This document shows, in pieces, positions 47,901-59,724 of a DNA stretch of 64,000 bases. Below the pieces are notes generated by a model. The model saw nothing but the letters and a program-made list of their open reading frames with translations, was not told the DNA's origin and did no database searches. Positions within the stretch are counted from its first letter, which is position 1. Each line of letters starts with the position of its first letter. The stretch covers positions 408,313 to 472,312 of the forward strand of contig NW_019091389.1 of assembly GCF_001949145.1 (NCBI RefSeq), given 5' to 3'. The translations under genes were made by a program, and so were the position numbers. The DNA comes from Acanthaster planci (lineage: Eukaryota; Echinodermata; Asteroidea; Valvatida; Acanthasteridae).

Positions 47901-50900
47901 TTGGGACTTGTATTTCAAGGAAAAGTTAGTCATAAACAATGTGTAGTTATGCGTAGTTCCCCAATAGGTTTACTTGTACTTTCCCCTCTTGTTTTCTACA
48001 ATTCTTCTTGAGGAAGGACTATTTATTTTGCACTTTTCTATCTAGATTGTAGTGACATCCTCTTGTGGAAATGCATTGAACCATTTTCAGATTAGCCGGG
48101 AAGGCTGATGTGTAGAAAGTCCAAGATGACCAGGTTACTGAACTCAACTGTGGATAACAGACTAAAGTAATTCTTTACATCACTCACATTGTAGTTGAAC
48201 CCAAGAAGTTCAGTTCATAATGACCAATCCTCAAAAATGCTGTGACTTAAAACTTTTTTATTATTTGCAAAGGTGACCTATGAAGTGGATGGTTTTATTG
48301 ACAAGAATAATGATCTCCTGTTCCGAGACCTGTCTGAATTGATGTTCAAGTGTGAGCACATGCTACTGCAGGAGATGTTCCCTGAGGGAAACCCACAGTT
48401 TGGCTCCAACAAGAGACCCCCTACAACTGGATTCCAGTTCAGGGTGGGTGGAGTGTTTCAAGTGATATAAATGAGCATGTCCAATACTTCAAAAATTTGG
48501 TCTTTCGTAAGTTGTGGTTCTTCGTTTCCTTGAAACAAAATGAACTGCAGTTAATCAGCCAAGTGCATTAGGGAGCATTAAGGAGCAAACATTGAACTTA
48601 AAGGCTTCATAGTGACTCACACATCTGCTTGTTTCTATTAAAAAAGACTTTAGCATGACTGTGATTCCCAAATGTTTCCTGTTTGATTTTCCAAGTACAC
48701 TTTCTGGTTTCTTTAGCTCTCTGTGGCACAACTCATGAAGAATCTCCTGGCCAAGAACCCCAACTACATCAGGTGTATCAAGGTAGGACAGCCCTTCATG
48801 CTATTGATGTTAGACAGCTGAAGAGGAGAAAACCGTTGATAGGTCATTAAAAATAAGTGCTACCCTGTAGAGACGTTGGCAAGTATCAGAACATCTGACC
48901 AAAGTGCAGAGTTTCTTTGTGTCATGGAGAGCACGCTGAAAAGATCCAAAGAGTGTTTGGTGCTTAGGGTCCTCAGTGTCTTTATGAATGGGCGGCCTGC
49001 ATCAAAAAGTGCTGATGCATTGGACACTTTGATTGACTCGCACCTTGTTGCCAGGCTACAGACTGATTTGGGTGGAATATCAAACCTCCAAGTTGGTTTG
49101 CAGGAGTTGGGGAGATGCTAAATGTTGCATTGCTGATATTTAGAAAAATGAAAAAAGTGTTCAAATCCCATACTTTATTTCCAAACCCTTATATTGGCTT
49201 GATGGACATAGAGTGATGTGGCTTGTTACGATAATTTTTATTTTTCACATTTCAGCCTAATGACTACAAAAAGAGCGACGTGTTTGATGAGAAGCTGGTT
49301 AGACATCAAGTCAGATATCTCGGGTAAAAAATTCAAACATCTTCTCCTCTTCCACACTAAACCAAAAGCACTTGCTCATCATGTTTTGCAACCCCCCCCT
49401 CAAAAAAAAGGGACACCCCCACACAGACTGCATCTTTTTTGAATTGGTAGTTTCAATCTTGTTCAGGCAAGGGCGGCTGTTTTGGTCAATGTGAGGTGTA
49501 AATAGCCTTGTGCCTTCAGGACAAATGGGTGGTGTAACTCTCGCCCTCTGCCCGCCAAATAAATAAATGTGTCCTCGATTATAACAAATCCCACACTCAT
49601 TTATCACCAGCAAACCAAAATCAAGCAGCTAATTTATTATCATAAGGTTGTCAGGGGTGTGAGAATTCATTTTTTTAGCTGATTTCAGTTTTTTTTTATG
49701 TTGACCCTGAATTTCAGCTTTTTTGTGCACCTGGTGTGTACAAAATGTATGGGAAGTTTTTACATTTCAGCTTGTTGCAAGCCGATTTCAACTTTAAAGG
49801 AACCAGGAAATAAAAATATTTTTATAAATTTTACAAAAACCTTTGAAAGTGCATCTTTGGGTTTCAATTAACCTTCTTTTAAATTTCTGTTTTGCCATTT
49901 TAACCCATATTTTGATTTTTTTGTTTTATGCTAATGTCATTTGCATATTCATGAGCAGAACTATGATGTCCACCAAGGCACTGAATCTCAATGTTGCACT
50001 GATTTGTGCACAGAAAAATTCTAGATTTTTTTAACTATGGCAGATTTTATTTTCTTTGGCAACTTATTGCTTTGTAAGTATATGGCAATAATCCAGCAAA
50101 AATCCTTTTTTACAGAAATGTTCCCAGATAGCAAATTTGGGATTCACAATTTGAACATGAAAGCATGCAACCTGAACCATGTCCTCCTGGATTTGCATGA
50201 AAGCAAAAGCGCCCTCACTTGTCCAGAAATGCTCAGTCAATTTTTAATGTTTGAAAAAGTGCACCGTTCAGTTCACATAACTCTAAAAATGATGTCAAAC
50301 AGTCTTCATACATGGAAGAAGAGTACAGAGATACACAAAAAGTGATTCTAAGAAAAATTCATTTCCTGGTTCCTTTAATTTTGAATGTCCACTGACACCC
50401 CTGACTACATACTGTGCTGAAGTCCATATGCATTAGTTTAACATCAAGAACACCATTCAAAGCGTTATTTGTCACTTTCAAAAGTGGTGACGAGGAAACA
50501 ATACAAATGTTGGAGTGGGTTTGTTTTGACGTGACAGCTTAATGGAGAATGTGAGAGTGCGGCGGGCAGGGTACGCCTTCCGGCAGCCATACGAAGCCTT
50601 CCTGAAGCGGTACAAGATGCTGTGTCCGTCCACCTGGCCCAACTGGCGTAAGCAGCCCCAGGACGGAGTGCGGGAGATCCTGACACACCTCAAGGTCACC
50701 AGGGAGGAGTACGCGTTTGGGAGGAGCAAGATCTTCATCCGCAACCCGCGAACAGTAAGCTTGCAGCAGTTTATCCGTTAGGCTAGCTACTGTTGGCAAT
50801 CAGTAAACATCTGTTCTTTCATTGATCCAGGCTGTCATGGTTTGGATTAAAGGGTCCAGGCAGTGAAATTTTACCAAGATGCTCATTTTGTTCAATTTTA

Positions 50901-53900
50901 TATTCTAATTCAATATGTGAAAACAATATTGACATCCTTTTGATGTTAGGTGTATTTCAAAGTGGTTTTTAAAAAAGTCTGGGACTGAAGTTTGAAAGAA
51001 TGGCCAAACAATTTTTTAAAGGAAACTGTAAAATGAAACAAGAGGTAAACTCTAGGTTCACCTGGAGATTTCCTGAGGTTCAGCACTGTAATGTGTGGGA
51101 CACCTCAGTGCAGAGAGTTACCCTATTGTTTAATTTGGGACCCTCCATAGCAGCCAGCTGGTGCTCTGTTAAGTCCTCCGGCAATGACACAATCATTGTA
51201 GGTTTTGTGTGTGATTGGCCCTTGTGGTTTGACCGAGTCTACAATCTCCCTTTTCAGCTGTTTGACTTGGAGGAGCGACGGCATCGTCGGATGGAGGGCC
51301 TCGCCACCCTGCTCCAGAAAATCTACCGTGGCTGGAAGGCCTACTCAAGCTTCCAGCTGATGAGGCAGAGCGCCATCCTCATTGAGACTCGCTTCCGGGG
51401 CTACAAGGTAAAGGCCTGCTCCATCCCAAGATCTGTTTTCCCCCATCTTAAAGTATCTCAGACCAATTATTTTTTTGGCTTCATTGTGAAAAGAATGGAT
51501 TTCGGCAGAGAAGAAGAGGTGGGATTAATTTTTGTTCAGCATTTTGGTAGATGTTGCTTTGTTCAGGCACTGTCATGAACTTCAGACTACCTGCTGGTCT
51601 TGAGGGGACATGTTTGAACTGTTGTGGCTGAGTTCTAAGTCAGATGCATTTTGTATTTTGCAAACCTTCGGTTCAGTTCATCTTGGAATGCTTGTTTTCG
51701 ATTTTTTACAACATCTAAGAGAACTAACACAATTAGATGATGGTTGTAGAAGCAAATTATGTATCTGATACCACTCTTAATTTAACACCTGATAATTTTT
51801 TAATAAAGAAACTGAATTTGAATTCAATGAGCATGCTAACAAAATAAACTCTGACTTTTTTAACTTAACATATATATGAAACCAGATTTCACTCAAAGCA
51901 TGTTAAACGATTGATAAGTTACAGTATTTGCATTTTGCAGAAATTGTTGGAAGGGAGGGATTGGTGTGATTTGTAAGGATTTTCCCAGATGTCAGAATTG
52001 TTAGCCCCCTTATTGTAAATGCTTAGAGGTGTAGTCACTCAGGTTTTGCTGTTTCTGTAGCATTTGAAACCCAAAAATCAAGTTCAAGAGTTGCGTAATC
52101 ATGGCCAGTTTGGGGGGTTTGTTTTGGAATGATGTAGGAGAGAAAGAAATATGTGGAGACTCGTAATGCAGCTATCACCATCACGTCCTTCTACCGAGGC
52201 CACCAGGCCCGCAAGGAGTTCAGGAAAAGACGGTATCAAGCCCAGTGCCTGTGGGCAGCCAACATCGTTCACAAATACTTCCTGGGATGGAAGGTGGGTA
52301 GAACTTTCCATGGAAGAGTCTAGTAAGCCTGTCATTGCCAATGGCACTCTTGGTTGACCAGACCTGTACCCCATGCGTGGGCTGTGTAAGCTGGGAAGTT
52401 GTAGCCAAAGTCAAATTGTGTTCTTTAGAAAGCACTGGATTCGGCATTGGATTTTGACAAAGCTGTAGGGATCGGTCTTCTGATGACAAACAGAAATGTC
52501 AAGTTGATACAACCAGTTGTTGGACACGACTCAGAAAAGAGATGAACTTCCACCATGGTATTGCAGAACCTTCCATACTTTATATGGTGTGTTTTTCCAG
52601 GATTTATTCAATGAAGTTCCTATCTAACAATCGTCTTTTCTTTTTCAATCCAGACCAAACACCAGAAATAAGCAAAACCCATCTTAAAGCATTGTATTAT
52701 TGTATGAATTTTGACAAGCTAAAAGAAAACCACTTTCAGCTTCAGTTGTTTGAAGCCATGTTCAAATCAGAGTGTCACTTGAATATCTCTTTGGTAATTT
52801 TTCTTTGGTAGAGAGTTACCCCATTACTTTGCAAGTGATAATTCACTTGAATTATTGGGGCTGTTTTTCCTTTTTATTATCTCAGGTTCGAAAGGAACAC
52901 AGGAAACGCTTTAGGTCCAATGCTGCCCCCAAGATTGTAGCCTTCCTGCAAAGATGCAATGTAAGTTGTAAACCCTCTATTCAAATCAGTGGAGTTTGTT
53001 GTGGTTATGGTATTACTGACATTCCCAAGTGATCTGAGGCAGTCATGCTGGACCAAACCTCACACGATACTTTCGACCATTGAAGGGGGTCGCTGAGGAT
53101 GTCCTGTGACATCGTTTTGGCTAATAGACCTAATTTGAATTTGGACTGAAAATCCAATGTTTTACTATCGTTTCAGGGCTTGTTTGTTTTTCTCATGGAT
53201 CTGAAGTGTGATCAGCAGATCGGCCTAATTGGTAGACCAAACCGGTGTTTGGAACACATACGTGTACTGAGATCCAGATCCGTGTATGAAACAAAGAGGC
53301 CCTCATTTACCAGTTTGCTTCCTTCATTTGGTTTTGTTACAGCACACACGCTATCTCCGGCGTTTGCAGCAGCACTTACCCACCATGTCCCCTCTAGACT
53401 ACTCCTGGCCTCCTTGCTCCGTCCTACACACCAAGGCCCACAAGCAACTCAAGGACATCTTCGTCAGGTGGAGGGTGAGTCCTCAGAATCTGTTCACTCC
53501 TTTCACTGAGAGAAAGAATAATAAGCTTAGGGACGTGAAGACTTTATTATCAGCTTTATTACAGAGGAGATAGAGTCGTTGTTTCTGTCGCTGTGCCCAC
53601 AGTATCTCAACTTGTGCCTAAACTTTCTTTGAGAATATTGCCCATTTGGCTTAAAAACACAACGCTGTTTGAATCAAACGCATCACAAAATTACAAGGTT
53701 TTCTCAGTCTATTTCTTATCAGAAATTAGTTTTGGTTTTTTAAACTGTATGACAAATGAATGGGGTTACTGTATCGCAGCCTGTCATATTTTGTAATAGT
53801 TATTCAAGCAGTAGGAAAGAGCAACAAACTCTTTGCTTTTACCTATGAACACAGACATTGATGTGGGTGAAAACTGTTGAGGATTCCTGTTGACTTGCAT

Positions 53901-56900
53901 CAAATAAGATTCCTTTAATTTAAAGGCCTTAAACTCATAAGTTGCTCAAGCCACTTATGACTCATTTTGTTAGGTTGGATTGCAAATGGTCGGCATTCGC
54001 TGAAAATCTTTACAAGTATCAACCCCAAAAAATTAATGATTAATGTACATGTATGTGTCACATGTGGTATTAAGGTTGGTCCGTGAGGTCAAGCTCAGAA
54101 AGGACATGATTGTTTATGACAGAGATTGGATTTCAGATAAACAAATTGATTGGTCTGTTTTCCTTTTGATTCTGCCGTCCCTAGGCTAAGCAGTATCGGA
54201 AAAGATTTGACGAGCCCACCAGGATGCGACTTGGAGAGAAAGTAACAGCTAGCATCCTCTTCAAGGACAAGAAGACCCTGTACTCCAAGAGGTACTGCCA
54301 ACAATTTGCTTCAAGCTGGCTACAGCCTTACCTAATTGTCAAAGTTTATTTTCTTAGGGCTTATTTTGCGGAAAACTAGGCTTGCATCTCCATAAAAATT
54401 GTCACCTGTTTAAATCATTTTGGTATTTCAGAGGTGCCTTGGATATCAAGATTTGATTTCATTAATCAAGCTTTATTTAATAATAGTAATTTATTCATAC
54501 ATTGAGTGCAAATTTCATACAATAAATTGTCAAATACTCATGAAGACACTAAACTAAAGTATGACTGAGCTGAGGACATATAAAGGCACCTCAGGCAACT
54601 GCCAAACAACCCACATCTGACGACAGTGCTTAGCCAGCAGTCGTCAGTGTTGATTTTTACAGAGGGAGGAAAAACCTTCGTTGCGTAGGAGAGAATAAAC
54701 TCTTCCTATATATAAACTGGCGCGGGACTCAAGACCACGTCAGAGTGATGATGCTTCATGCACTGACCAACTGTGCCACTTAGTGCAAGTCTCTGTAGAT
54801 AAAATCTTGCATATGTCTTACTTTTTAAAGGAAGAGGTTTGCTGAGAGTGTGAAAACTGGGGCTCTGTCATTTCAAAAGCTGTGGAGTTGTCCTAATAGT
54901 GTCTTCTGTACGTATGTCCGGATTACAGTGTGTCCAGAGCTTTCCAGGGTGACTATGTGCGGCTGCGTGCCAACGCCAAGTACAACAAGACCTACTCAGC
55001 AACCAACGAGCAGCACGTTGTATTTGCTGATGTCATCAACAAGATCAACAGAGGGAATGGAAAGGTATGTTAACCTTGATGTTGTGTGGAAGGGTCAGCG
55101 ATACAGACAGTCGGGATACTCGCAGAAACTTTGGGGATAACTTTAGATGAAGTCAGTTTTCACTTGCCCAAAAGAATTAAAAAGAAACACACTTGTCAAG
55201 TTTTAATGGAACCAGGAGCTCTGAATGAACAAGAAAGGAATCTTTATTTTCTAGTCGGGCATCGATCTCCCGTGGGATGGCACACTACGTGGACATGCAT
55301 TCCTGTTCCATAGGTGTGGGGACCAGACACCTGTTGAGTGATTGTAATTACAGGGACCAAAAGTTGTCGTACCAGCCTCTCTCTTTGTGACCAGTGAGGG
55401 AGCACTTGCACACAGGTAGATAGCTGTTTGGAAGTGCTTTCACTGTAGCAGCGACAGCTGTTTCAGTTGGTTCCCTTCACCTCTTTTCCATTCCCTTTCC
55501 TCTTGTTGTGTCCTCAGATGCACTCCCAGCTGTTTGTGCTGACCACCAGCTCCTTCCTGATGATGGACCAGAAGACGCTAGCCCTCAAGAGCCGTGTCCC
55601 CTTGGCTGATGTCGCTGGCTTCACAGTCAGCCCTTACTGTGATGGGTTCGTCGTCTTGCACCTAAAAAAGGTAATCACGTTGAATTTTTATTAAGAATCC
55701 CTCAACCTTTATGCATAGGAAATTTTATTTTGAAAAAAGTCAAAGACAGAGGATATAAAAAGGAGAGTAGTGGACACATTTCTTAATTTCAAATATCGTG
55801 ACCTTGAGTTGTGTTTCCGATAATTGTCAAGTGATTTGTGTCCAAGTTGGAAGCAAAGCTTACTCTGAACCAGTTAGATTCAGATGTCAGATTTTCTTAC
55901 CCGAAAAAGCTGCCGGGGCGGGTTTTTTCCTTCAAATTCTTCCAAACTGCAATTTCTTTATGACGTAACCAAGCACGATGCATTCATATGTCAACCGTGG
56001 AAATGAAAAAAACTGTACACGCCCTCTGTTGAACAAATACGGAAATGTTTGTGTGTTTGCGCGTCATCTAGCATCAAGTGGTTAACTTCAGAAAAAGCTT
56101 GTGTGACTCTAAAGTGGGCAAAGTTTTGGACTGTGGCATAAACTATTTTTTTGATACCTGGGTTTTGGACATTTGCATGTCCATGAAACAGGTGACAGTA
56201 GAGAGTATATTAAGATATGTGCCTGCCTCACTAACATACAGCAGAGCTGCTCTGCTTTGCTTCATATTTGGAGTCGGGGCAAAGGATTTGCAAGTAAAAC
56301 TCGCAGACTCAAAGTTGAGAACCTTGTCCAGATTCTTGTGGTTAAGGTGACATTGTCTGTTTGAGATACCATTTCAAAGTTCACCCAAGCTTGCCATGAT
56401 GTTGCTTGAACTTGATTTTTGAGGCTGTAAAGCTGTAACCGTGTGCAACAGCATCATTTCTTGAAGAATCTCTCTAGTGGATCGGTATATTTTTAGTTAA
56501 TGACTTTTTAAACTTGGTTTCACCCCAAGGGAAGTGAGCACACAAAGAAAGGTGACTTTGTGATTTTGTCAGACAAAGCCATTGAGCTGGTCACCAAGTT
56601 CCAGCGTAGCATACGGACGGCAACCAATCAAGACGTGTCCGTCAAGGTGACCGACAGGTGTGTAGAGAGCGTTCTCCCCTTATTCTCTCTTCTACTTCCT
56701 TGAAGGAAGTTTCTAGCCAGTGATTTCAATGAAATGAATCACTTTTCAGCTCTCAGTTTCCATATGTATTCTTAAACAGACATGGAAAATCAGTTGTACC
56801 ATTCAACCTATTTAACTGGCTTTTTTCTAGCCCTTTTTTCTTTTTGCAGTGGTCCCCATTTTGACTAGTTTGCAAATATCTTTTTTTACCATCTGCCTCC

Positions 56901-57726
56901 GTTGCAGTTTATTTCATAACAACATTTTTATCAGACCTATCCTGTCCTGTGCCGATCTTGGAGAAATCCATGTGGAGATCTTTTCAAGGAGCATTTACGA
57001 ATGTGCAGAAAGCCAGCAGCCCTGTCTTTTTACTTGCACTTTCAGAGGGCCTCAAGCCCCCTGCAAAGGGACAGTGGTACAGTTTCTTGCAGACACTACT
57101 AAAACCTGTTGGTGGATTTTGAAGGATCTGGGAAGTTAAGGGTTTTAACCACTTTGTGCCGGGGTTCCTGGTACCGGAGACCTTAGATTTATATGCTGGG
57201 GTGCCCGAAATCAGACAAAGGAGCTGGGCCTTGTAACAAAAGACCGTACTCGGAACAAAAGACCGAGCTGCTGGGAATTTGCCAACATTTTTTCAGTTGT
57301 CAATAGCGGAGGAAATCCGTCATTGTCTTGAAACAGTATACCACTATTTGTGGCATTCAGTGTGGGCAGATTACGACTGGGGACAAAAGCGCTCCAGTGC
57401 TCTTGCAATGAGCGATACAATACGCTAATCTGGCCGCTTTCGGCCAGTTTCGGGAACAACATAAAATTACGTAACACTGCACAATCTGGACTCTCTTTAC
57501 AAGGCGTCATGCAACTTCAATTTAGACCGGGCAGCATCTGATTAAAATGGAAAGCTTGGAGGTCATCCTCAGTGTTGGGTAATTGGATTGTCTCTTTGTG
57601 AGCAGGTTCCCACTGGACTTCAATGGTACTCGAGTGCAGGCCACCGTCTGCACGCAGGACGCCAACGTGTCGAATCCAAACCCCTCCATCAAAAGGAAAG
57701 GTGCCAAACTGGAGATCATGGCCTGA
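35970..57726 (+). CDS. MYO1B: Unconventional myosin-Ib (class-I myosin)
   Basis: This is a single-headed, membrane-binding actin motor of the tension-sensitive Myo1a/b subgroup, acting at plasma membrane and endosomes. Its 26 coding exons are 35970-36107, 38702-38817, 40306-40400, 40760-40864, 41460-41506, 42567-42630, 43371-43469, 43984-44090, 44531-44678, 45260-45468, 45914-45979, 46454-46621, 47379-47573, 48273-48443, 48717-48782, 49256-49323, 50538-50754, 51258-51407, 52138-52293, 52886-52960, 53343-53474, 54185-54291, 54929-55064, 55518-55670, 56530-56657 and 57606-57726. Every border is GT/AG and every phase joins; the sum is 3237 nt, 1078 aa, within the length range of vertebrate MYO1B isoforms. 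Key sites are P-loop GESGAGKT 109-116, switch I NDNSSRFGK 161-169, switch II DIYGFE 390-395, neck IQ repeats (694-820) and a basic TH1 tail (821-1078). Wording such as [14 protein letters not shown] and [13 protein letters not shown] is close to MYO1B; no SH3 domain is present, excluding long-tailed Myo1e/f. Whether it is a 1:1 orthologue of MYO1B or ancestral to MYO1A/B is not decided. Confidence 0.95.
36108..38701 (+). other. Myo1b intron 2
   Basis: A 2.6-kb phase-0 intron with TACATGTA units and an (AAAC)n tract near 37512-37533. No coding exon is found between the Tyr46 codon and the [13 protein letters not shown] exon; the homologous vertebrate proteins have no extra residues at this place. 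Confidence 0.7.
37512..37533. repeat. (AAAC)n microsatellite
   Basis: About five and a half perfect ACAA/AAAC units in Myo1b intron 2. Confidence 0.8.
38818..40305 (+). other. Myo1b intron 3 with pyrimidine tract and foldback
   Basis: This phase-2 intron contains a strongly pyrimidine-rich + strand tract at about 39185-39345 (CCCTCC, CTTTCTTT and CCCCAGCC-type words) and the 241-bp foldback at 39806-40046. Open frames in the tract are low-complexity Ser/Pro/Leu artefacts. Confidence 0.65.
39806..40046. repeat. Near-perfect foldback with tRNA B-box-like core
   Basis: The left arm (39806-39922, starting TTATATAACAGGTTTCGCCC) and the complement of the right arm (TTATATAACAGGTTTTGCCC...) agree over about 116 bp with roughly nine mismatches or small gaps by eye. 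The loop is only some 8 nt. Each arm carries GGGTTCAAGTCC or GGGTTCGAGTCC in opposite directions. GGTTCGAGTCC is a textbook RNA polymerase III B-box (T-arm) sequence, flanked by complementary CTCGGGT/ACCCGAG like an acceptor-T-arm end. No A-box or cloverleaf was found, so it is not called a tRNA gene. The transcript of Myo1b would contain a long hairpin here. Confidence 0.8.
40865..43370 (+). other. Myo1b introns between 40865 and 43370
   Basis: Three introns (40865-41459, 41507-42566, 42631-43370) separate short motor-domain exons. They are AT-rich with no repeat I can bound and no further coding signal on either strand. Confidence 0.6.
44679..47378 (+). other. Myo1b introns between 44679 and 47378
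   Basis: The introns 44679-45259, 45469-45913, 45980-46453 and 46622-47378 hold nothing recognisable beyond ordinary splice signals. Confidence 0.6.
47574..50537 (+). other. Myo1b introns between 47574 and 50537
   Basis: The introns are 47574-48272, 48444-48716, 48783-49255 and 49324-50537. The last is 1.2 kb and splits the codon for Gly between CTC-GG and C-TTA. A C-rich run sits at 47638-47648. No other gene is visible. Confidence 0.6.
51258..52960 (+). other. Myo1b lever-arm (IQ) exons (residues 694-820)
   Basis: Three exons (51258-51407, 52138-52293, 52886-52960), all phase 0 on both sides, encode calmodulin-binding repeats: [62 protein letters not shown] and a weak last one ([11 protein letters not shown]). 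That is four clear and one degenerate IQ. Symmetrical phase-0 exons could be skipped without frame change, as happens in vertebrate MYO1B, but no second copy of an IQ exon is seen. Confidence 0.8.
53343..57726 (+). other. Myo1b TH1 tail exons (residues 821-1078)
   Basis: Six exons encode the lipid-binding tail. The myosin-I PH-like signature [15 protein letters not shown] lies at the end of exon 54929-55064 and continues in [14 protein letters not shown]; the basic/aromatic segment [16 protein letters not shown] precedes it. The last exon ends [11 protein letters not shown] followed by TGA (57724-57726), shorter and less basic than the vertebrate C-terminus. A TTAA-bounded repeat sits 60 bp upstream of this last exon. 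Confidence 0.85.
57145..57545 (+). mobile_element. TTAA-bounded non-autonomous DNA element, copy 3
   Basis: The left end TTAACCACTTTGTGCCGGGG lies at 57145; the right end CCGGGCAGCATCTGATTAA at 57527-57545 is a degenerate version of the family terminus. The 401-bp interior is similar to copy 1 in the opposite direction (GGGGACAAAAGCGCTCCAG, GCTGGGGTGCCCGAAAT, AACACTGCACAATCTGGA). It ends only 60 bp before the last Myo1b exon, close to where the branch point and pyrimidine tract of that intron must lie. Confidence 0.7.
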
Positions 57727-59697
57727 GCACAGGTGAAGTGCAGCAAAAGACTGTAGGATTTCCCTCTGAGTTTGGACGGATTCCGTTTCCTGGCTAGTTC
57801 ATCCAAGACCAAGGTTGGAGTGTTAACCCTTCACCAGCATATGTCTCGTGATCACAGCTTACAGGAGCATTCATGAGGGTGAGTGCTGGTGGTCACCGGA
57901 CTGTTGTCTGGTGCCCTCACAGAAGGTGAAGTGCAAAGGAATGAGAATTTTTGGCACTGAAAACTCTATGTTCCCTTTGACACACATTGCATGTGACTGT
58001 ATTACAAGACCCCTTCTTAGAGGGGGTTGTTATTTATCTGAGAAATGGACATTTTGGACAAGGTTATCGGCAGGAATATGTAGTTTAAGAATGAAAATAT
58101 CAATATGTTGTTCTTTTTCCCCCTCTTATTTATGAATCAGTTTCATAGTAATGTCAGTTTTGTGTGTGTTCATGGTGTGTAGAAATATTTTCCTTGATAC
58201 ATCAGATGGTAACATCTCAGACATAAATGCTTGCTTTGCCAAAGTGAATGTCAACTAATGTTGAGGGTTTTTTTTCTATAGAAGAGGTTAGTAGTGTGTT
58301 TCCGAAATACTGTTAAAAGGCAGTAACAGTACTCACCTATAGAGGGCGACGAACACCCTAGTCATATCTGTGAAGTTATAATTCCATGTTTAGTATAGCT
58401 TGTCCGTTCACAGAATCCATGCTCCTTATTTTGCCACTGACATTAAAACCCAAGGGTTTTTTGGTTATGTGAGTCGGAGTGCCTGTACCTTTATCATTTT
58501 TGTATCGTACATTTTTTAAATGGAAGCTCCCCAAATCAGACACTGTTGTGCAAAAATGAGGATTTTGGTATTTCTAGAAACTTGCAATCATGTGATGATG
58601 AAAAGTGAAGTAAACATTCCAGAGTTTGTGATTCATGACTTTTTGTGTTTGCATAAGAATTACCATGTTTTCTTGTCGAGCAAATTTATGGAGGAAATTT
58701 TTGGCGTTGGATTTTTGCGCATTAGCTAATCAACTGTTTGAGACATTTTGGATTCACTTTTGGCAGCATCCACCAAGTGTTCCTCTGCAGCAAGTACAAT
58801 TTTGTTTTTCTACAGAAATTAGCATTCATGACAATTCTTCTAAAAGCCGTATTAAAATTCACTCCCGTTCAGGACATATGTACATTGACAGGTCACTTCC
58901 AATATCCATGTCACTGGCAAAGACTGAAGTTAAGTTGGAGAGAAAAATCTTTCCAAAGGCAAATGTTTTATCGAGAGTGATTTTGTAAATGGAAGCTTTT
59001 GGCAGAGTTGCAGACCTTTCCTCAAACTTGTTTGATATAAATATCTGAAAAGAAACCAGATTTGTATAATTGGTAGTGGAAGCACATTCCATGAAATTTT
59101 GAAGACAAGTGTTGAAAGCCAAAGGAATTATGTCTGTCTCAATGATGTTTATGCTAAGCAAAGTTAACAAAAATCATGTTTGAAGAGCAAAATAGCCTAC
59201 TAATCATGATACTTAAATTGCTGACTCAAGTTTGTGTTATACTATTAACTCCAAGTAGGACTTGTGTACATATTTAGTTTGTGTGGGAGTGATACCACAC
59301 ACATATTTATATATGGCCTAATCATCAGTGTCTTCCATAGTGTCGTGCACAGAGACGTTTGCTTTTCAAAATGATAATGTAGTCTTACAATTTTGGGTAG
59401 AGTTTGTGGAATCAGTGTGTGTAAATTTTGAGTGTGAAAACGATTCCCAGAAATTATGGTACTTGGTTGTCTGCCTCTTATGTAACTATTGAGCCTCTGT
59501 TCATAGCAGGAATTGCCTTATTTCTAGTCCTTGTCATCGTTAAATCTGACTTGTAAACAAGAGTGATATTCTGTGTGTTATACCGTACTATGTTATATTC
59601 AAAGTGCTAATTTAAGTTTAATGAATAAGATAATTAGAATGCATGTATCTTACACTTCTGGGAATGGTGATTCAAAGTGGTACCATGCCATTCAAGT

Positions 59698-59724
59698 TTT
59701 GTTTGTTTGTTTGTTTGTTTGTTT
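59698..59724. repeat. (GTTT)n microsatellite
   Basis: Six to seven perfect TTTG units downstream of Myo1b. Confidence 0.8.

Larger units (their letters stand above)
35970..50754 (+). other. Myo1b motor-domain exons (residues 1-693)
   Basis: Seventeen exons encode the ATPase and actin-binding head. All nucleotide-binding motifs are intact: P-loop in exon 40306-40400, switch I split between 41460-41506 and 42567-42630, switch II in 45914-45979. The TEDS position, 16 residues before the conserved DAL.K, is Asp337. An acid here replaces the phosphorylatable Ser/Thr of amoeboid class-I myosins, so the motor should not need head phosphorylation. Exon 50538-50754 carries the converter region and ends at the start of the lever arm. 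Confidence 0.9.

Noticed and set aside
53180-53509. 109-codon frame overlapping a Myo1b tail exon
   Set aside because: It is a shifted frame over the real exon 53343-53474, whose proper frame encodes [20 protein letters not shown].
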